Positions 15,601-23,970 of a DNA stretch of 31,163 nt are shown piece by piece. A program made the translations under genes and the position numbers. The DNA comes from a virus. The notes below the pieces were generated by a model. That model searched no databases and was not told the origin of the DNA. It saw only the letters and a program-made list of their open reading frames with translations. The stretch lies in IMG/VR virus record IMGVR_UViG_3300010392_000660, positions 1-31,163 of that record; one strand, given 5' to 3'. The first letter of the stretch is position 1. The number at the start of each line of letters is the position of its first letter.

Positions 15601-17198
15601 GCAAACTTGGCCATGGACTCTTCATCGCCGCGAACCACAACCTGTTCTGACACGTCAATTTGGTCGCCCTTGGAGTTAGGGAAAGCATCGCCCTCAACCC
15701 TTACGCCGGATGCGTCAGCCGCTGATTGAATCCTATCAATCTGGGCGTCGGGCATTCCCGCTAGATCAAACAATATGTCGCCTTCTTCACCGAGAGTGAC
15801 CTTGTAGCCACTATGCTCAATCGAACTAACAACAGCCCGGGATTGTCCTGTTGAATAATTGTCTACTGTCCCCGCTTTACGACGAACCGCCAATTCTTCC
15901 GCAGCATACTCAGTTTTAACTTCTTCTATTCGCTTGATTATGGTTTCAAAATCCATACTACCGTCTTCCAGCCGAGGAATCTTGCCATCCTTACCTAAAA
16001 TACGCTTAGCTATCCTAGCATCTAAATCTATCTTTCCGGTTCCCTCGACAGCTTTGGATGATTCCTCGAGCATTTGCAATAATTCTTTTTCACCAAGCTC
16101 TTGACCGGACCTTTCATCAAGAAAAACGTCCCGGGCCTTATTCTCGGCCTTGTAATCAGCGATGAGCTTTGCAATCTTATCCGCTTTCCGCCCGACCCAA
16201 GCACCACCGGCTCCGCCAAGAAGTGAGCCTAATCCGACACCTGCGCCAGTTGCTACCCCAGCCCTACCATAATCAAGGTCCTCTCTGGCCCCAGCTTCTT
16301 GTTCAACATTCTGTACAGTAAGATCGAATCCACCGGCAAGCATGCCGCCCTCAATAGCGCCAGCCGTTCCGCCGACAATCACGCCCTGTAGCCACTTCTT
16401 GAGACCGGTCTTAGCAACAGTCTTGGATGCACCCTTGGCTACAACACTACCTGCCCCAAGTCCGAGGTAAGTGGTGGGATCACTGGCAACTTCACCCAAT
16501 GCCCCCGCAAAATCCATCATTGACCCGTCTGAATGATCATACATATTGGACAAATTCAAGAATGCCACAGCTATCTTAGGATCGGCCCCTTCGCTCGTGA
16601 GCTTATGGGCGTAATTCATGGTGTTTAATACGTTCCAATTAAATCCGCTCAGTTCATTACGCGCCCATTCCCCAACTTCCTCATCAGAAAGCTCCGGTTC
16701 AACCGCATAATCACCGGACACGAAAACATTGTCTTTTTCTGGATTCATAAATTCGTGCAATACTCGAGCGTTTTCAACCCACTCGGCAGAGCGACTCATC
16801 TTGTATGTCGAAGGCTCCTCGTAATTTTCCGATTCGGCTTCCGGGGGCGGTGTCCACATGCCCTCCATAAGTTTCAGATCGGTGTCCCGGTCCTCCCCGC
16901 CTTTCGATGTATCTCCGGCCTCATCGGGACTATCTCCCTCGCCATCGGGACCGGGGGTCGGTATATCGGTACCACCATCTATCTCCGCCCCGCCCGTGGA
17001 CACGGAGACACGCCCCTGTTGAGCAGCCTCCTCAGTTAACTGAGACTGAATAAACAGGTTATAAGCATCCCCGTCAGTTGTCTCCGGGGGCAAAGCCTCT
17101 TTCCACAGATCATATTGTTCCGCAAGACCAGCAGATTCTAGTCTAGAACGGCGTATTTGCCGCGCTTCTTCTTGAACTTTATCGCCTGCGCTACTCAT
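12609..17198 (-). CDS. Large internal virion protein, T7 gp16-like ejection protein
   Basis: 1529 aa. ATG 17198 is chosen because it overlaps the stop of the preceding gene; the open frame begins at 17261. The N-terminus is acidic and disordered (GGAEIDGGTDIPTPGPDGEG). Glycine-rich hydrophobic stretches follow at about residues 260-360 (VIVGGTAGAIEGGMLAGG, GVGLGSLLGGAGGAW), fit for membrane insertion. The central region (residues ~1010-1200) has the ARAFAQKQTYTNDPNIYGG and VNMIIPFVRTPANLLSYS blocks common to podoviral ejection and polyvalent proteins. No transglycosylase motif was recognised. It is the longest gene in the window and should form the DNA-translocating core injected into the host. 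Confidence 0.82.
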   Translation of the reverse strand: MSSAGDKVQEEARQIRRSRLESAGLAEQYDLWKEALPPETTDGDAYNLFIQSQLTEEAAQQGRVSVSTGGAEIDGGTDIPTPGPDGEGDSPDEAGDTSKGGEDRDTDLKLMEGMWTPPPEAESENYEEPSTYKMSRSAEWVENARVLHEFMNPEKDNVFVSGDYAVEPELSDEEVGEWARNELSGFNWNVLNTMNYAHKLTSEGADPKIAVAFLNLSNMYDHSDGSMMDFAGALGEVASDPTTYLGLGAGSVVAKGASKTVAKTGLKKWLQGVIVGGTAGAIEGGMLAGGFDLTVQNVEQEAGAREDLDYGRAGVATGAGVGLGSLLGGAGGAWVGRKADKIAKLIADYKAENKARDVFLDERSGQELGEKELLQMLEESSKAVEGTGKIDLDARIAKRILGKDGKIPRLEDGSMDFETIIKRIEEVKTEYAAEELAVRRKAGTVDNYSTGQSRAVVSSIEHSGYKVTLGEEGDILFDLAGMPDAQIDRIQSAADASGVRVEGDAFPNSKGDQIDVSEQVVVRGDEESMAKFASELAGKSEPIPWNRASDRKGREGANEEFIPDISDPESQRLANKIYEMKELESGDIVIKSEGRPGSRVVDEMGEHHEVVGRTKNGWYKLRDSLGRESNARRKSFEVVDKAPAPRNAGPMELDPFGATAAKIIEMNERALDPANRLKKVETTHKEQAAIAKELEEIGIDVTRKPIYSGWSPAELLALRNIYEKQANGMLDLARQLESKLRNEGRLLDSDMARFNNAHSIFVTTRDTFYGVSGNAARQLNILRSKPASGVYDFNQSLMDSIGIQGGRANTERAITMMADFAHKKHTRGTKGKVQTLTQLSKSIWGNPTAAMLLNIRYNMMLSSWRTHAFNFIGNSASGVYQHLMVSPVKMGINNVQYARELAWEQLMKPFPESVRAKYGQAPDPADRLTRHQLAAEWRGHYAGARDSWMLAKEILMGRDIGEGKVWNELGLRYNVLNIPESRVGKSLTTPVRALEAGDAFFKNQYYNSKMHEIASMKARYEEVHMQKDYKERYQHYINNPDELGGAAEREARAFAQKQTYTNDPNIYGGILSSLAESAAKMQNKHLSVNMIIPFVRTPANLLSYSMEMIGGQQLLTPTKTYHSIMNGTAQESQEALARLTIAAGLWLTVAEMHQNGDITGTGPTNWEERKVWEAAGWQPNSIKIHGKWYSMDRAAPAGQSLSTIASVFDYYAMTQQQEKPAMEWIGAGLLYTSDMILDESYLSTAMDVVTAISSKEESRIRSVSSSMVTSVFVPNFIRDLRRPEDKQMRSTTSINLLDQMHKQMMNATPSFLDIGQGHSSDLPPSRDWRGEPKNYYGNVYHRAVVPFNVRDPLAADDQSMALAYARIPVSTPNKTIAWPGGLGDGIDLFAMDNGQGFVYDEYLKFMGKNRDLAVTTLMDTRLWNSYVEEGQIGPGSDGDMALRTALGMGSKFGRLEMLNFLIEHSGDNNTYKRMGPDGKEVSYLIQHPVSVDTYLELREAVRREGYQLTDEEKQYIIKKPVEGPEFFKP

Positions 17199-18951
17199 TG
17201 TCTGGTATCGCCTGTTGGAATTGCCTATACAAAGGATCATCTGGTTCCAGCATAAGTGCACCGTTGTTAGGGGCTATACCCTGACCTCGGTAATACTGGC
17301 GAAACATAGATGACATTCGTGCATACTTCTCAGGTCCTAACGATGCCGCGTTATCGTTCATCCACAGGATAAAGTTTTCCTGCTGTACTGCAGTAAACTC
17401 AAACTCCTTAGCGGAAATTACAGTCATGAACGGCTTAACCGATGGCCACGCCGCTAGATAACTTCCATTGACCCCATCAGTGAAGTTCCGTGGGTCATAG
17501 GCATCTTTATTGGCCTCAAAGAAATCAACCGGTTTAGCGTCTGCGCCATACGTGTCCATGTAATTATCAAGCGCATTCTTGAATGCCACCGCTGCTTCGA
17601 CTTGGTTTTGATCACCACCAAATGCCGTAACAATTTGGCCCTCAAGATCGAGCTTGGATCGAGTCCACAAAAGTACGTTTTGAAAAGCGTTCTTATACTC
17701 TTCATTTTCCGTTGCGGTTTTAACCGCTAAATCGATTTCTTTGCCCAGAGTAAGGGCATCCACGCCACTGATTGTCGCCGGTACCCCCGTGGGCATACCT
17801 TGAGGCGTTAGGCCCATGGACCCACGCGTGACTATCAGTTTTAGCAATTTAGCCTTATCCGTTACCCGTAAATTGCCTTCACCGCCCGTGTACTGGAGTC
17901 TGTTAATCTCACCCCTGTATCGACTCAATGACCACTGATCGCTAGCCTTGGTGGTACTGCCACTCCTTAGACCATTGATAAAGGTCCAGCCAGCTTCCCG
18001 GGTAATTTGTTGTGACTGAACCGCTGAGGCTACGTCCATTTCATTCACGGGGATGTCAGGATTGTGGTAACTCAAAAACATGTTATCAGCGTTGGTATCC
18101 TGTCGCTTCTTATCCTCAGCCAAGAAATCTCTGCGCCTTGCGTCCATCTGGGACGACATAGTGCGCATTTGCTCTGGGGACATACGATTGCCATCAGTCC
18201 ACATGTCTTCTTCAATTTGGTCAATTTCGTCGACAGAACTGGCAGCTAATACGCTGTTATGTACATCAAGCTGGTCTATAGTGGGACCTACAGCCCTCAA
18301 TTGTTTCTCGGCCCATTCCGGGTCTGCACCAAGGAGTACTTGACGGGAAATAACTTCTCTGATCTGTTCCTCACGAACTTCACTTGGGGCATTAGAAGAG
18401 GAAATTCCTTCAATTGTACGTTCCGCACGTGCTTGTCCATATGCTCTACTACGTTCAACATTGGCTGCAGCAACAGCTAAGGTTCCTGGCACAACATACC
18501 TAGTACGTATTTCTTCTTCGAATTTATCACGAGCCTCTTTGTTCTTGATCGTACCAGTGTAATGGCCGATAATTTCTTCTATGCCCTGATCCCACATTTG
18601 TTCGGCAACATCATGAGTAAATACGACAGGTGATTCAACTCCTTCCCTGCCGCCTTTGCCATCGGGGACCATGATTTCAAATTCAGTTTCGAGTCCCTCT
18701 GGGATATCATCAAGAGATAAAGTGTTATTGTTAACTAGCTTGGCCCGAAGATCAGTAATCTCTTTAGCCGCTTCTCCAGTAGCTTCATCAAGATCACCAA
18801 CTAACTTCTCATTATAAATTTGTGCGCCCAACTTTCCAGCTTCGGATAAAACACCCGCTAAAGCCTGACCTTGACGAGCATAGTTAGGCTTTTTGATATT
18901 CCCCAGTGCAAATTCACCTACTGGCTGTTGCGCTATGTCAGGTAACCTCAT
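17191..18951 (-). CDS. Internal virion protein, T7 gp15-like
   Basis: 586 aa, mostly helical and charged, no membrane segment. It sits between the 133-aa and 1529-aa proteins in the order gp14-gp15-gp16 typical of podoviral ejectosomes. The start (MRLPDIAQQPVGEFALG) resembles short assembly tags at the start of such proteins. TAATG couples it to the 133-aa gene. Assignment is by size, order and composition; sequence motifs specific to gp15 were not recognised. Confidence 0.7.
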   Translation of the reverse strand: MRLPDIAQQPVGEFALGNIKKPNYARQGQALAGVLSEAGKLGAQIYNEKLVGDLDEATGEAAKEITDLRAKLVNNNTLSLDDIPEGLETEFEIMVPDGKGGREGVESPVVFTHDVAEQMWDQGIEEIIGHYTGTIKNKEARDKFEEEIRTRYVVPGTLAVAAANVERSRAYGQARAERTIEGISSSNAPSEVREEQIREVISRQVLLGADPEWAEKQLRAVGPTIDQLDVHNSVLAASSVDEIDQIEEDMWTDGNRMSPEQMRTMSSQMDARRRDFLAEDKKRQDTNADNMFLSYHNPDIPVNEMDVASAVQSQQITREAGWTFINGLRSGSTTKASDQWSLSRYRGEINRLQYTGGEGNLRVTDKAKLLKLIVTRGSMGLTPQGMPTGVPATISGVDALTLGKEIDLAVKTATENEEYKNAFQNVLLWTRSKLDLEGQIVTAFGGDQNQVEAAVAFKNALDNYMDTYGADAKPVDFFEANKDAYDPRNFTDGVNGSYLAAWPSVKPFMTVISAKEFEFTAVQQENFILWMNDNAASLGPEKYARMSSMFRQYYRGQGIAPNNGALMLEPDDPLYRQFQQAIPDNE

Positions 18952-19352
18952 TAACTGCCCATCCCATAAACACTTGCACCAGTCGATATGCCAGATTTAA
19001 TTGCGGCCATTCTATTGGTCTTGTAATCAACACTAGCACTTTCAACGCCCAAGTTTCTGGCCTCCTTAGCGTATTTCTTCATCCAATCCAGCTCTCTCTT
19101 GAACTCAGTGGCCATGACGTCAAGGTAACCTTGTGCAGTAGACCCACCGTGGTGGGTAACGCCTGCATTTTGACTAAAAGCTTGAGCAATGCCCTGAGTT
19201 TGATCTTGCTCAAATTTACGGCGACGAATCTTCTCAAGATTATCCTGATAAGTCAATTCCACCATATCCAGATCGATGCCGTATTGTTCGCCAGCACCTT
19301 CATGTCCAGCGGCAGCGACTCCGAAACCGATTGCGGCTGCTACAAATCCCAT
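18951..19352 (-). CDS. Internal virion protein, T7 gp14-like
   Basis: 133 aa. It starts with a hydrophobic glycine/alanine segment (MGFVAAAIGFGVAAAG) that could insert into the outer membrane, followed by helical charged sequence (LTYQDNLEKIRRRKFEQDQ, TEFKRELDWMKKYAKEA). This is the layout of the small ejection protein gp14. It is coupled by TAATG to both neighbours. Assignment comes from layout and gene order. Confidence 0.68.
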   Translation of the reverse strand: MGFVAAAIGFGVAAAGHEGAGEQYGIDLDMVELTYQDNLEKIRRRKFEQDQTQGIAQAFSQNAGVTHHGGSTAQGYLDVMATEFKRELDWMKKYAKEARNLGVESASVDYKTNRMAAIKSGISTGASVYGMGS

Positions 19353-19942
19353 TATCTTGTCCTCGCGCCAGTAAGCCTGCTACTCTTAATGACCTCTGTT
19401 CTACCTTGACTGCCATCGGCATACATGGCCTCACTTAACTTGGCCTCGTATTTGGCCTCCATTTTCTCTTCCAATTTTATGTTCTCAGTGAAAACAATGG
19501 CTGTATCCGCCGCCATTCTAGCGGCTAATGCGTGTACGAAGGAAGGAGGGAATAATGCACTATCCGTAACCCGCATGATAAAATGCGCCCATAGTACATC
19601 CGCATTAGATATGATGTATTGCCCCTCACGAACCCACTTGGCTGACGTAAACAAATCCGCCTGTGCGGTATTACTGGCACGATAAACCCGGTATACCCGT
19701 AGCACATTGTTCGGGATCAAAAACTTGTTGCCTGCACCAAAAACTGGCGCATCGACAATTGGGGACAAAGTTTCCCTTTTCAAGGCAAAAGTCCATGCCG
19801 CATCGTTTAACACTTTATCCCGGGCTAAAGCATAATTAGCATTCATGATAATCGCTTCATTTTGATTATCAGTGAAAGAGTTAATTTGGTTCTGGCCCAT
19901 CCAAGACAGAGCTAGATTCGCAATTTGTACCGGATTAGACAC
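19352..19942 (-). CDS. Tail tubular protein A (gp11-like)
   Basis: 196 aa. The opening IANLALSWMGQNQINSFTD, then ARDKVLNDAAWTFALKRETL and a VLRVYRVYRAS strand match podoviral tail tubular A / head-completion proteins, which form the ring between portal and nozzle. The start is GTG 19942, overlapping the TAG of the nozzle gene, with GGAGAG 5-6 nt upstream. Transcription order is B before A, reversed relative to T7. Confidence 0.88.
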   Translation of the reverse strand: MSNPVQIANLALSWMGQNQINSFTDNQNEAIIMNANYALARDKVLNDAAWTFALKRETLSPIVDAPVFGAGNKFLIPNNVLRVYRVYRASNTAQADLFTSAKWVREGQYIISNADVLWAHFIMRVTDSALFPPSFVHALAARMAADTAIVFTENIKLEEKMEAKYEAKLSEAMYADGSQGRTEVIKSSRLTGARTR

Positions 19943-22440
19943 TATATCTCTCCACTAGTGATCTTACCAAAGATAGCCAAAATTTCTGTGCGTAGTGGCT
20001 TGTCTTGGGTTACTACAAGTTCGCCCTGATCCGTTCCGAGTTCCGAATACTCCCTATCAACCGATTCAATAGGTTCACCAGTTCCCATTGGGGTCGATGG
20101 TGACCTATCCTTTGGGTATTCGCCGTTGACAAACGGAACAGCTGATTCATTCAAACGAAGAACAACTTTGTTCCACCGTCGTTTAGTTATTTGTGAAGTT
20201 CCCCTGTTGGACACATTTTCAATGGGCAATAATTTTACCTCATTGTCATAAAATATTCCAACATGCGCAATATTGCCTTCAGCAATCGCCCAGTCCTCAA
20301 ATTCAGTGGACACGCCAGCAACAGCCGTGATATTGGGGTGAACTGTAAAACTTATAACCCCTGTAGTCGGGTCAGTACGTTCAATCACACAATTTATACT
20401 TTGATCCGTTAGATGGTCAATGTCACTGATCTTTTTGGTGACAGGATCAATAAGTCTAGTAGCAAATGAATCTAGCAATGGCACCCTAAGTGTGTCAAAT
20501 GCCACTACCTCATGCCCGGGCAATGTTGTACCTGAAAACCCGGTCCGATTAACAATCATCCACAACTTAGCTCCTTGTGACGTATTGATTTTGGTGATAT
20601 CCATAATCTGATTTGAAAGTTGTTGATTCAAATTAGGACCCTGACCCGGCTCCCCCGGCTTAGTTTCATCACCAGAATCACGATTTCCATTGTACGCAGT
20701 CACATACGTCCACCACCCAATAACATTTTCTGGGTAAAAGTACGTAGCCATGGCCAACGTACCATCTTCAAGGAGAAAACATGCTTGGTATGCTGGTTCA
20801 TCCAGATAAATCATCCTACGGACTTTTGACCTGAATAATTCCTGCGCCAATAATGACAATTCCTGGCCATCCCAACCACCGATAGAATCGCCACCATCTT
20901 GAAAAGTGCGCATCCTTTGGCGGCTATTGGATGTAAAGATCATATCGCGGCCAACCACCACAGGTTGTGTGCAAGTTGATCCCCAATCTGTTTGTTTTGG
21001 GAAAGAAAAGTCATCAAATGCTATTACACCGAGTTCAGATGTTCCAATTACCTCAGATATATCGGTGTTAATGACTAAAACTTTACGACTAGTGAGGGAT
21101 TGAATTTGACCCGTCGATGAAAGTGGGAATAGTAGAGGGTCTGCCTTATCAGCGGGGGTAACATTATCAAAATTTTGATAATCTCCCGATTCCGAAGCCC
21201 ACAGCGTGGATGGGTTAATAGGCGATCCTGCCAACCATAATCGACCTTCGTGAAAAGCACCGGCTGCTGGGTAATTATCCGTTGTCCAATTATTCGGCGT
21301 CGGAGCCTGAAAAGCCGATGGCACAGTAATAGACGATAAAGCTTCAAGGGTCCATTCCCCCGTTGCTAGCCTCAATCTCTGCGTTTCAACCTCCGGATGG
21401 AAAAAATACGCCACTTGTTCGCCGGGGTCCATATCGTACTGTAAACAGTCTAATTGTGCCCTGGTATAAGGTGAGGTAAATTTAACATCTGTCCCTGACC
21501 CACCAGCCAGCGGCGCTCGCCAATCCAAATTCTCTATGAATACAGTAACACCTTTACCACTATCCCCATAGCCACCCAATGATGGTACAACCCCTGTCGT
21601 CCACACAAACCCAACAGTAATATATAATTCGTTATTGCTGGCTCCCGGAGTAAAGCTTAAGGTCACAGGAGTTCTAACGTTAGCAGACCCTAATGATATA
21701 TCGGTTGTGTACACATCACTAGCGCCCTGAGTAGTGCCAATATCCACTCTAACTTTGGGGTTTGTTGGGTTGTCCCCCAAGAAAAATGAAGTAACATCAA
21801 GTGATATTTCATTCAATAAGAGTTCTGATCCTGCAGGCAGTATGATAGGAAATCCATCTTGTAACTCTCCGGCGGGACCGTGCCAACCATCAGTTGGGGC
21901 ATTATCAGTTTCGGCGTTGAGCATAAAACCAAATATATTAGCAATGCCAAACCAACCGGCAGCATACCCACCTTCAAGGCCATGAATAATAAATCGACCG
22001 GGATCGGTGTTGTGAATCTGATAATCTCTGTTTGGACCCCATTCCGCCGCTGGCGTACCAAAACCGAAGATATTGTATGCGTTCCATGCTGGGGGTATAA
22101 GATTATCAGTAACACCACCAACAACCACCGTACCCGTTTGATCTAAAGCAACAATGTTGGCATCACCTACTTCAATAATTACATCTTTATCAAGACCACG
22201 CTGAAAAGTGAATACGCGTACACCCTTATTACCAGCCTGTCCCGATGTCCAATTGGTCGTGTCTACCGGTTCAACGTACTCAGAACCTTCACGCATGCGT
22301 ACTGGACCTTGGACTAACGGGTACCAATTTTTACAAGTAGCTAAAGCTTTCCTGTACGTATCTGTGCTTACACGACCGCGTACCCGTCCTCCAACAACGC
22401 CAGCGTTAAAAGATTCTTGTATGGGGGATAAACGGGCCAT
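19942..22440 (-). CDS. Tail tubular protein B (gp12-like nozzle)
   Basis: 832 aa. The start (ARLSPIQESFNAGVVGGRVRGRVSTDTYRKAL, with NWYPLVQGPVRMREGSEYV) is the typical opening of podoviral nozzle / stabilisation proteins. The C-terminus (ITKRRWNKVVLRLNES, then STPMGTGEPI) also fits. It builds the distal tail tube. ATGA overlap couples it to the upstream 234-aa gene. Length is in the family's usual range. Confidence 0.9.
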   Translation of the reverse strand: MARLSPIQESFNAGVVGGRVRGRVSTDTYRKALATCKNWYPLVQGPVRMREGSEYVEPVDTTNWTSGQAGNKGVRVFTFQRGLDKDVIIEVGDANIVALDQTGTVVVGGVTDNLIPPAWNAYNIFGFGTPAAEWGPNRDYQIHNTDPGRFIIHGLEGGYAAGWFGIANIFGFMLNAETDNAPTDGWHGPAGELQDGFPIILPAGSELLLNEISLDVTSFFLGDNPTNPKVRVDIGTTQGASDVYTTDISLGSANVRTPVTLSFTPGASNNELYITVGFVWTTGVVPSLGGYGDSGKGVTVFIENLDWRAPLAGGSGTDVKFTSPYTRAQLDCLQYDMDPGEQVAYFFHPEVETQRLRLATGEWTLEALSSITVPSAFQAPTPNNWTTDNYPAAGAFHEGRLWLAGSPINPSTLWASESGDYQNFDNVTPADKADPLLFPLSSTGQIQSLTSRKVLVINTDISEVIGTSELGVIAFDDFSFPKQTDWGSTCTQPVVVGRDMIFTSNSRQRMRTFQDGGDSIGGWDGQELSLLAQELFRSKVRRMIYLDEPAYQACFLLEDGTLAMATYFYPENVIGWWTYVTAYNGNRDSGDETKPGEPGQGPNLNQQLSNQIMDITKINTSQGAKLWMIVNRTGFSGTTLPGHEVVAFDTLRVPLLDSFATRLIDPVTKKISDIDHLTDQSINCVIERTDPTTGVISFTVHPNITAVAGVSTEFEDWAIAEGNIAHVGIFYDNEVKLLPIENVSNRGTSQITKRRWNKVVLRLNESAVPFVNGEYPKDRSPSTPMGTGEPIESVDREYSELGTDQGELVVTQDKPLRTEILAIFGKITSGEI

Positions 22441-23144
22441 CAGGAAGTTGATCTCATTGAGAAATTTTGCACATCAAAATTAAACAAGGTATTACCATTA
22501 TCGGTATATACAACAGGACGAACATTCTCGGTGATGGTGACATCCCAAAAACCCTGAAAAGTGTGGGGTGGGTCGACACTATTGTTGGGGCCAACGATTA
22601 CAACACGGTCTGTAGTGCCAATCTCGTCCGCCATGCCTATTCTAATTGGCTGAACTGGGCCAGCATCCGATACGGTTATTTGTAAGGTATACTGTTGCCC
22701 ACTTGTTACTGCTATGAACCCGCCCGGGTTAACAGCGATTGCACCCCTACGTGCACCATTGACAGTAGTCCCACAGACCAATGTGCCTACAGGGCTAACA
22801 AGCACAGTAGAACTGGGGAGAGTGGTCCAATTAGCTAAATTTGGGAAATCACCATCAACGATTAAATCAGCTCCCAAGGGAGCACCAGCCGACCAAAAGG
22901 CCAATTGGCGATCATTTAACGTACCGGTGAATCCAAGGGTACCCAACCACTCGAACAGCATATCGTTGAAATGACCAGCTGTTATGCCCTTTGATACAAG
23001 CATAGACCGCCAACGATCACTCATGGTATTGCCAGTGCCCCCATTCTGGAGCAACCATGCAAATAGCATATCATTGGTCGTTGGGGGCGCTGTAGGTACA
23101 ATTGCTCGGAGCGCGTCGTACCGCGCATCGGTAAGAGTAGTCAT
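22440..23144 (-). CDS. Virion protein with N-terminal NDMLFxW repeats and beta-sandwich
   Basis: 234 aa. Residues ~20-85 hold three copies of a short motif (NDMLFAWLLQNG, NDMLFEWLGTLGFTG, NDRQLAFWSAG) seen in several phage head/tail proteins. Residues ~90-234 look like a carbohydrate-binding-type beta-sandwich (LIVDGDFPNLANWT opening, TSGQQYTLQITVSDAG, TLFNFDVQNFSM ending). RBS GGGAG before ATG. It lies between capsid genes and the nozzle gene, so it may be a head fibre or tail appendage that binds sugars. Function inferred. Confidence 0.7.
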   Translation of the reverse strand: MTTLTDARYDALRAIVPTAPPTTNDMLFAWLLQNGGTGNTMSDRWRSMLVSKGITAGHFNDMLFEWLGTLGFTGTLNDRQLAFWSAGAPLGADLIVDGDFPNLANWTTLPSSTVLVSPVGTLVCGTTVNGARRGAIAVNPGGFIAVTSGQQYTLQITVSDAGPVQPIRIGMADEIGTTDRVVIVGPNNSVDPPHTFQGFWDVTITENVRPVVYTDNGNTLFNFDVQNFSMRSTS

Positions 23145-23153
23145 TAGTACTCC

Positions 23154-23447
23154 CTACGCTTCTTCGGACTCTTCTTCTTCCGACGTTTCCTCTGAGTCGA
23201 CACCATTCGGGTCCTCATACTTAGCCAGTCTCGCGGTCAATTCCGCATTTTCGATTCGCAACTTATTGGCTTCTGGATTAGCATCCAGTATCAAAGTGCG
23301 TTCTTCCCGACCATCAAGGGCTGCAAGAATTTTCTCCAAGGATTGATCCGTAATTTGGATCGTCTTGGCGATAATCGGTGCGGCTATGCCTTCCGCATGC
23401 ATTTTCTTGATTCTGGCAAATTGTCTTGCGTTTGCTCCAACTCTCAT
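23154..23447 (-). CDS. Small helix-turn-helix/coiled-coil protein with acidic tail
   Basis: 97 aa from ATG 23447, which has AAGGAG 9 nt upstream. An ATG 39 nt earlier (23486) overlaps the previous stop as ATGA but lacks a ribosome site; either may be used. Residues ~8-45 (ARIKKMHAEGIAAPIIAKTIQIT) read like a helix-turn-helix of the resolvase type. A helix (NKLRIENAELTARLAKYED) and a poly-acidic end (SEETSEEEESEEA) follow. Function unknown; a DNA- or capsid-binding accessory protein is possible. Confidence 0.62.
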   Translation of the reverse strand: MRVGANARQFARIKKMHAEGIAAPIIAKTIQITDQSLEKILAALDGREERTLILDANPEANKLRIENAELTARLAKYEDPNGVDSEETSEEEESEEA

Positions 23448-23482
23448 GGGAGTTTTCTCCTTATTTTGGATGTACTTGGGGA

Positions 23483-23902
23483 TCATGTTAACTTCAGAAC
23501 TTTCTCCTGAAACGTTTCGATCATCCGGTCAATTAGACCGATGAATATTTGTGTGTTACCCGCCGGGTAAAAAGTATTGCTGTATGCAATACACGCATCA
23601 TCCTCTGTCAAAACAGGCACACCAGCACCAGCAACAAGGCCTATTGCCCCACCCGGTACGGCTCTCTCGGCAGAGATAACAGCCCCACCTATACTGTTAA
23701 ATCCGCCAGCTACTTCCCTCAACTTATCCTTCAATTGATGCAAAGCTGATACACATTGTTGGTTGTTCGCTGCAACTGCATCAGTACCAATAAATATGCC
23801 AAGTTCACCCGCACCGATAGTGAGGGTAGCCGCCGCTTGAGTAGCTACTACGTGACTAGCCTTGCCTTCGTCTTCATTGGTGATCGTAATTTTATGTGCC
23901 AC
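23483..23902 (-). CDS. Hypothetical protein following the major capsid gene
   Basis: 139 aa, unrecognised. GTG 23902 is chosen because AGGAGAA lies 5-7 nt upstream and the longer frame would begin inside the terminator hairpin. Sequence alternates small residues and strands (TIGAGELGIFIGTDAVAANN, GGAIGLVAGAGVPVLTEDD) and ends in a helix (FIGLIDRMIETFQEKVL). The position directly after the capsid gene suggests a head decoration or minor head protein. Expression depends on read-through of the terminator or an unseen promoter. Confidence 0.6.
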   Translation of the reverse strand: MAHKITITNEDEGKASHVVATQAAATLTIGAGELGIFIGTDAVAANNQQCVSALHQLKDKLREVAGGFNSIGGAVISAERAVPGGAIGLVAGAGVPVLTEDDACIAYSNTFYPAGNTQIFIGLIDRMIETFQEKVLKLT

Positions 23903-23916
23903 GAAACTTCTCCTGT

Positions 23917-23944
23917 AAAAAAGGGGTCCCGACATCGGGACCCC
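23917..23944 (-). terminator. Rho-independent terminator after the major capsid gene
   Basis: Perfect 10-bp stem GGGGTCCCGA/TCGGGACCCC with a 2-nt central loop, followed in the minus direction by six T. It lies 26 nt past the capsid stop and a few bases before the ribosome site of the next gene, so capsid mRNA should end here with partial read-through. Confidence 0.93.
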
Positions 23945-23970
23945 AACTCACACTTCGCCAGAAGTACGGG

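Noticed and set aside
23903-23935. Upstream start (23935) for the gene after the capsid gene
   Set aside because: It falls in the terminator stem; the GTG at 23902 has AGGAGAA in front.
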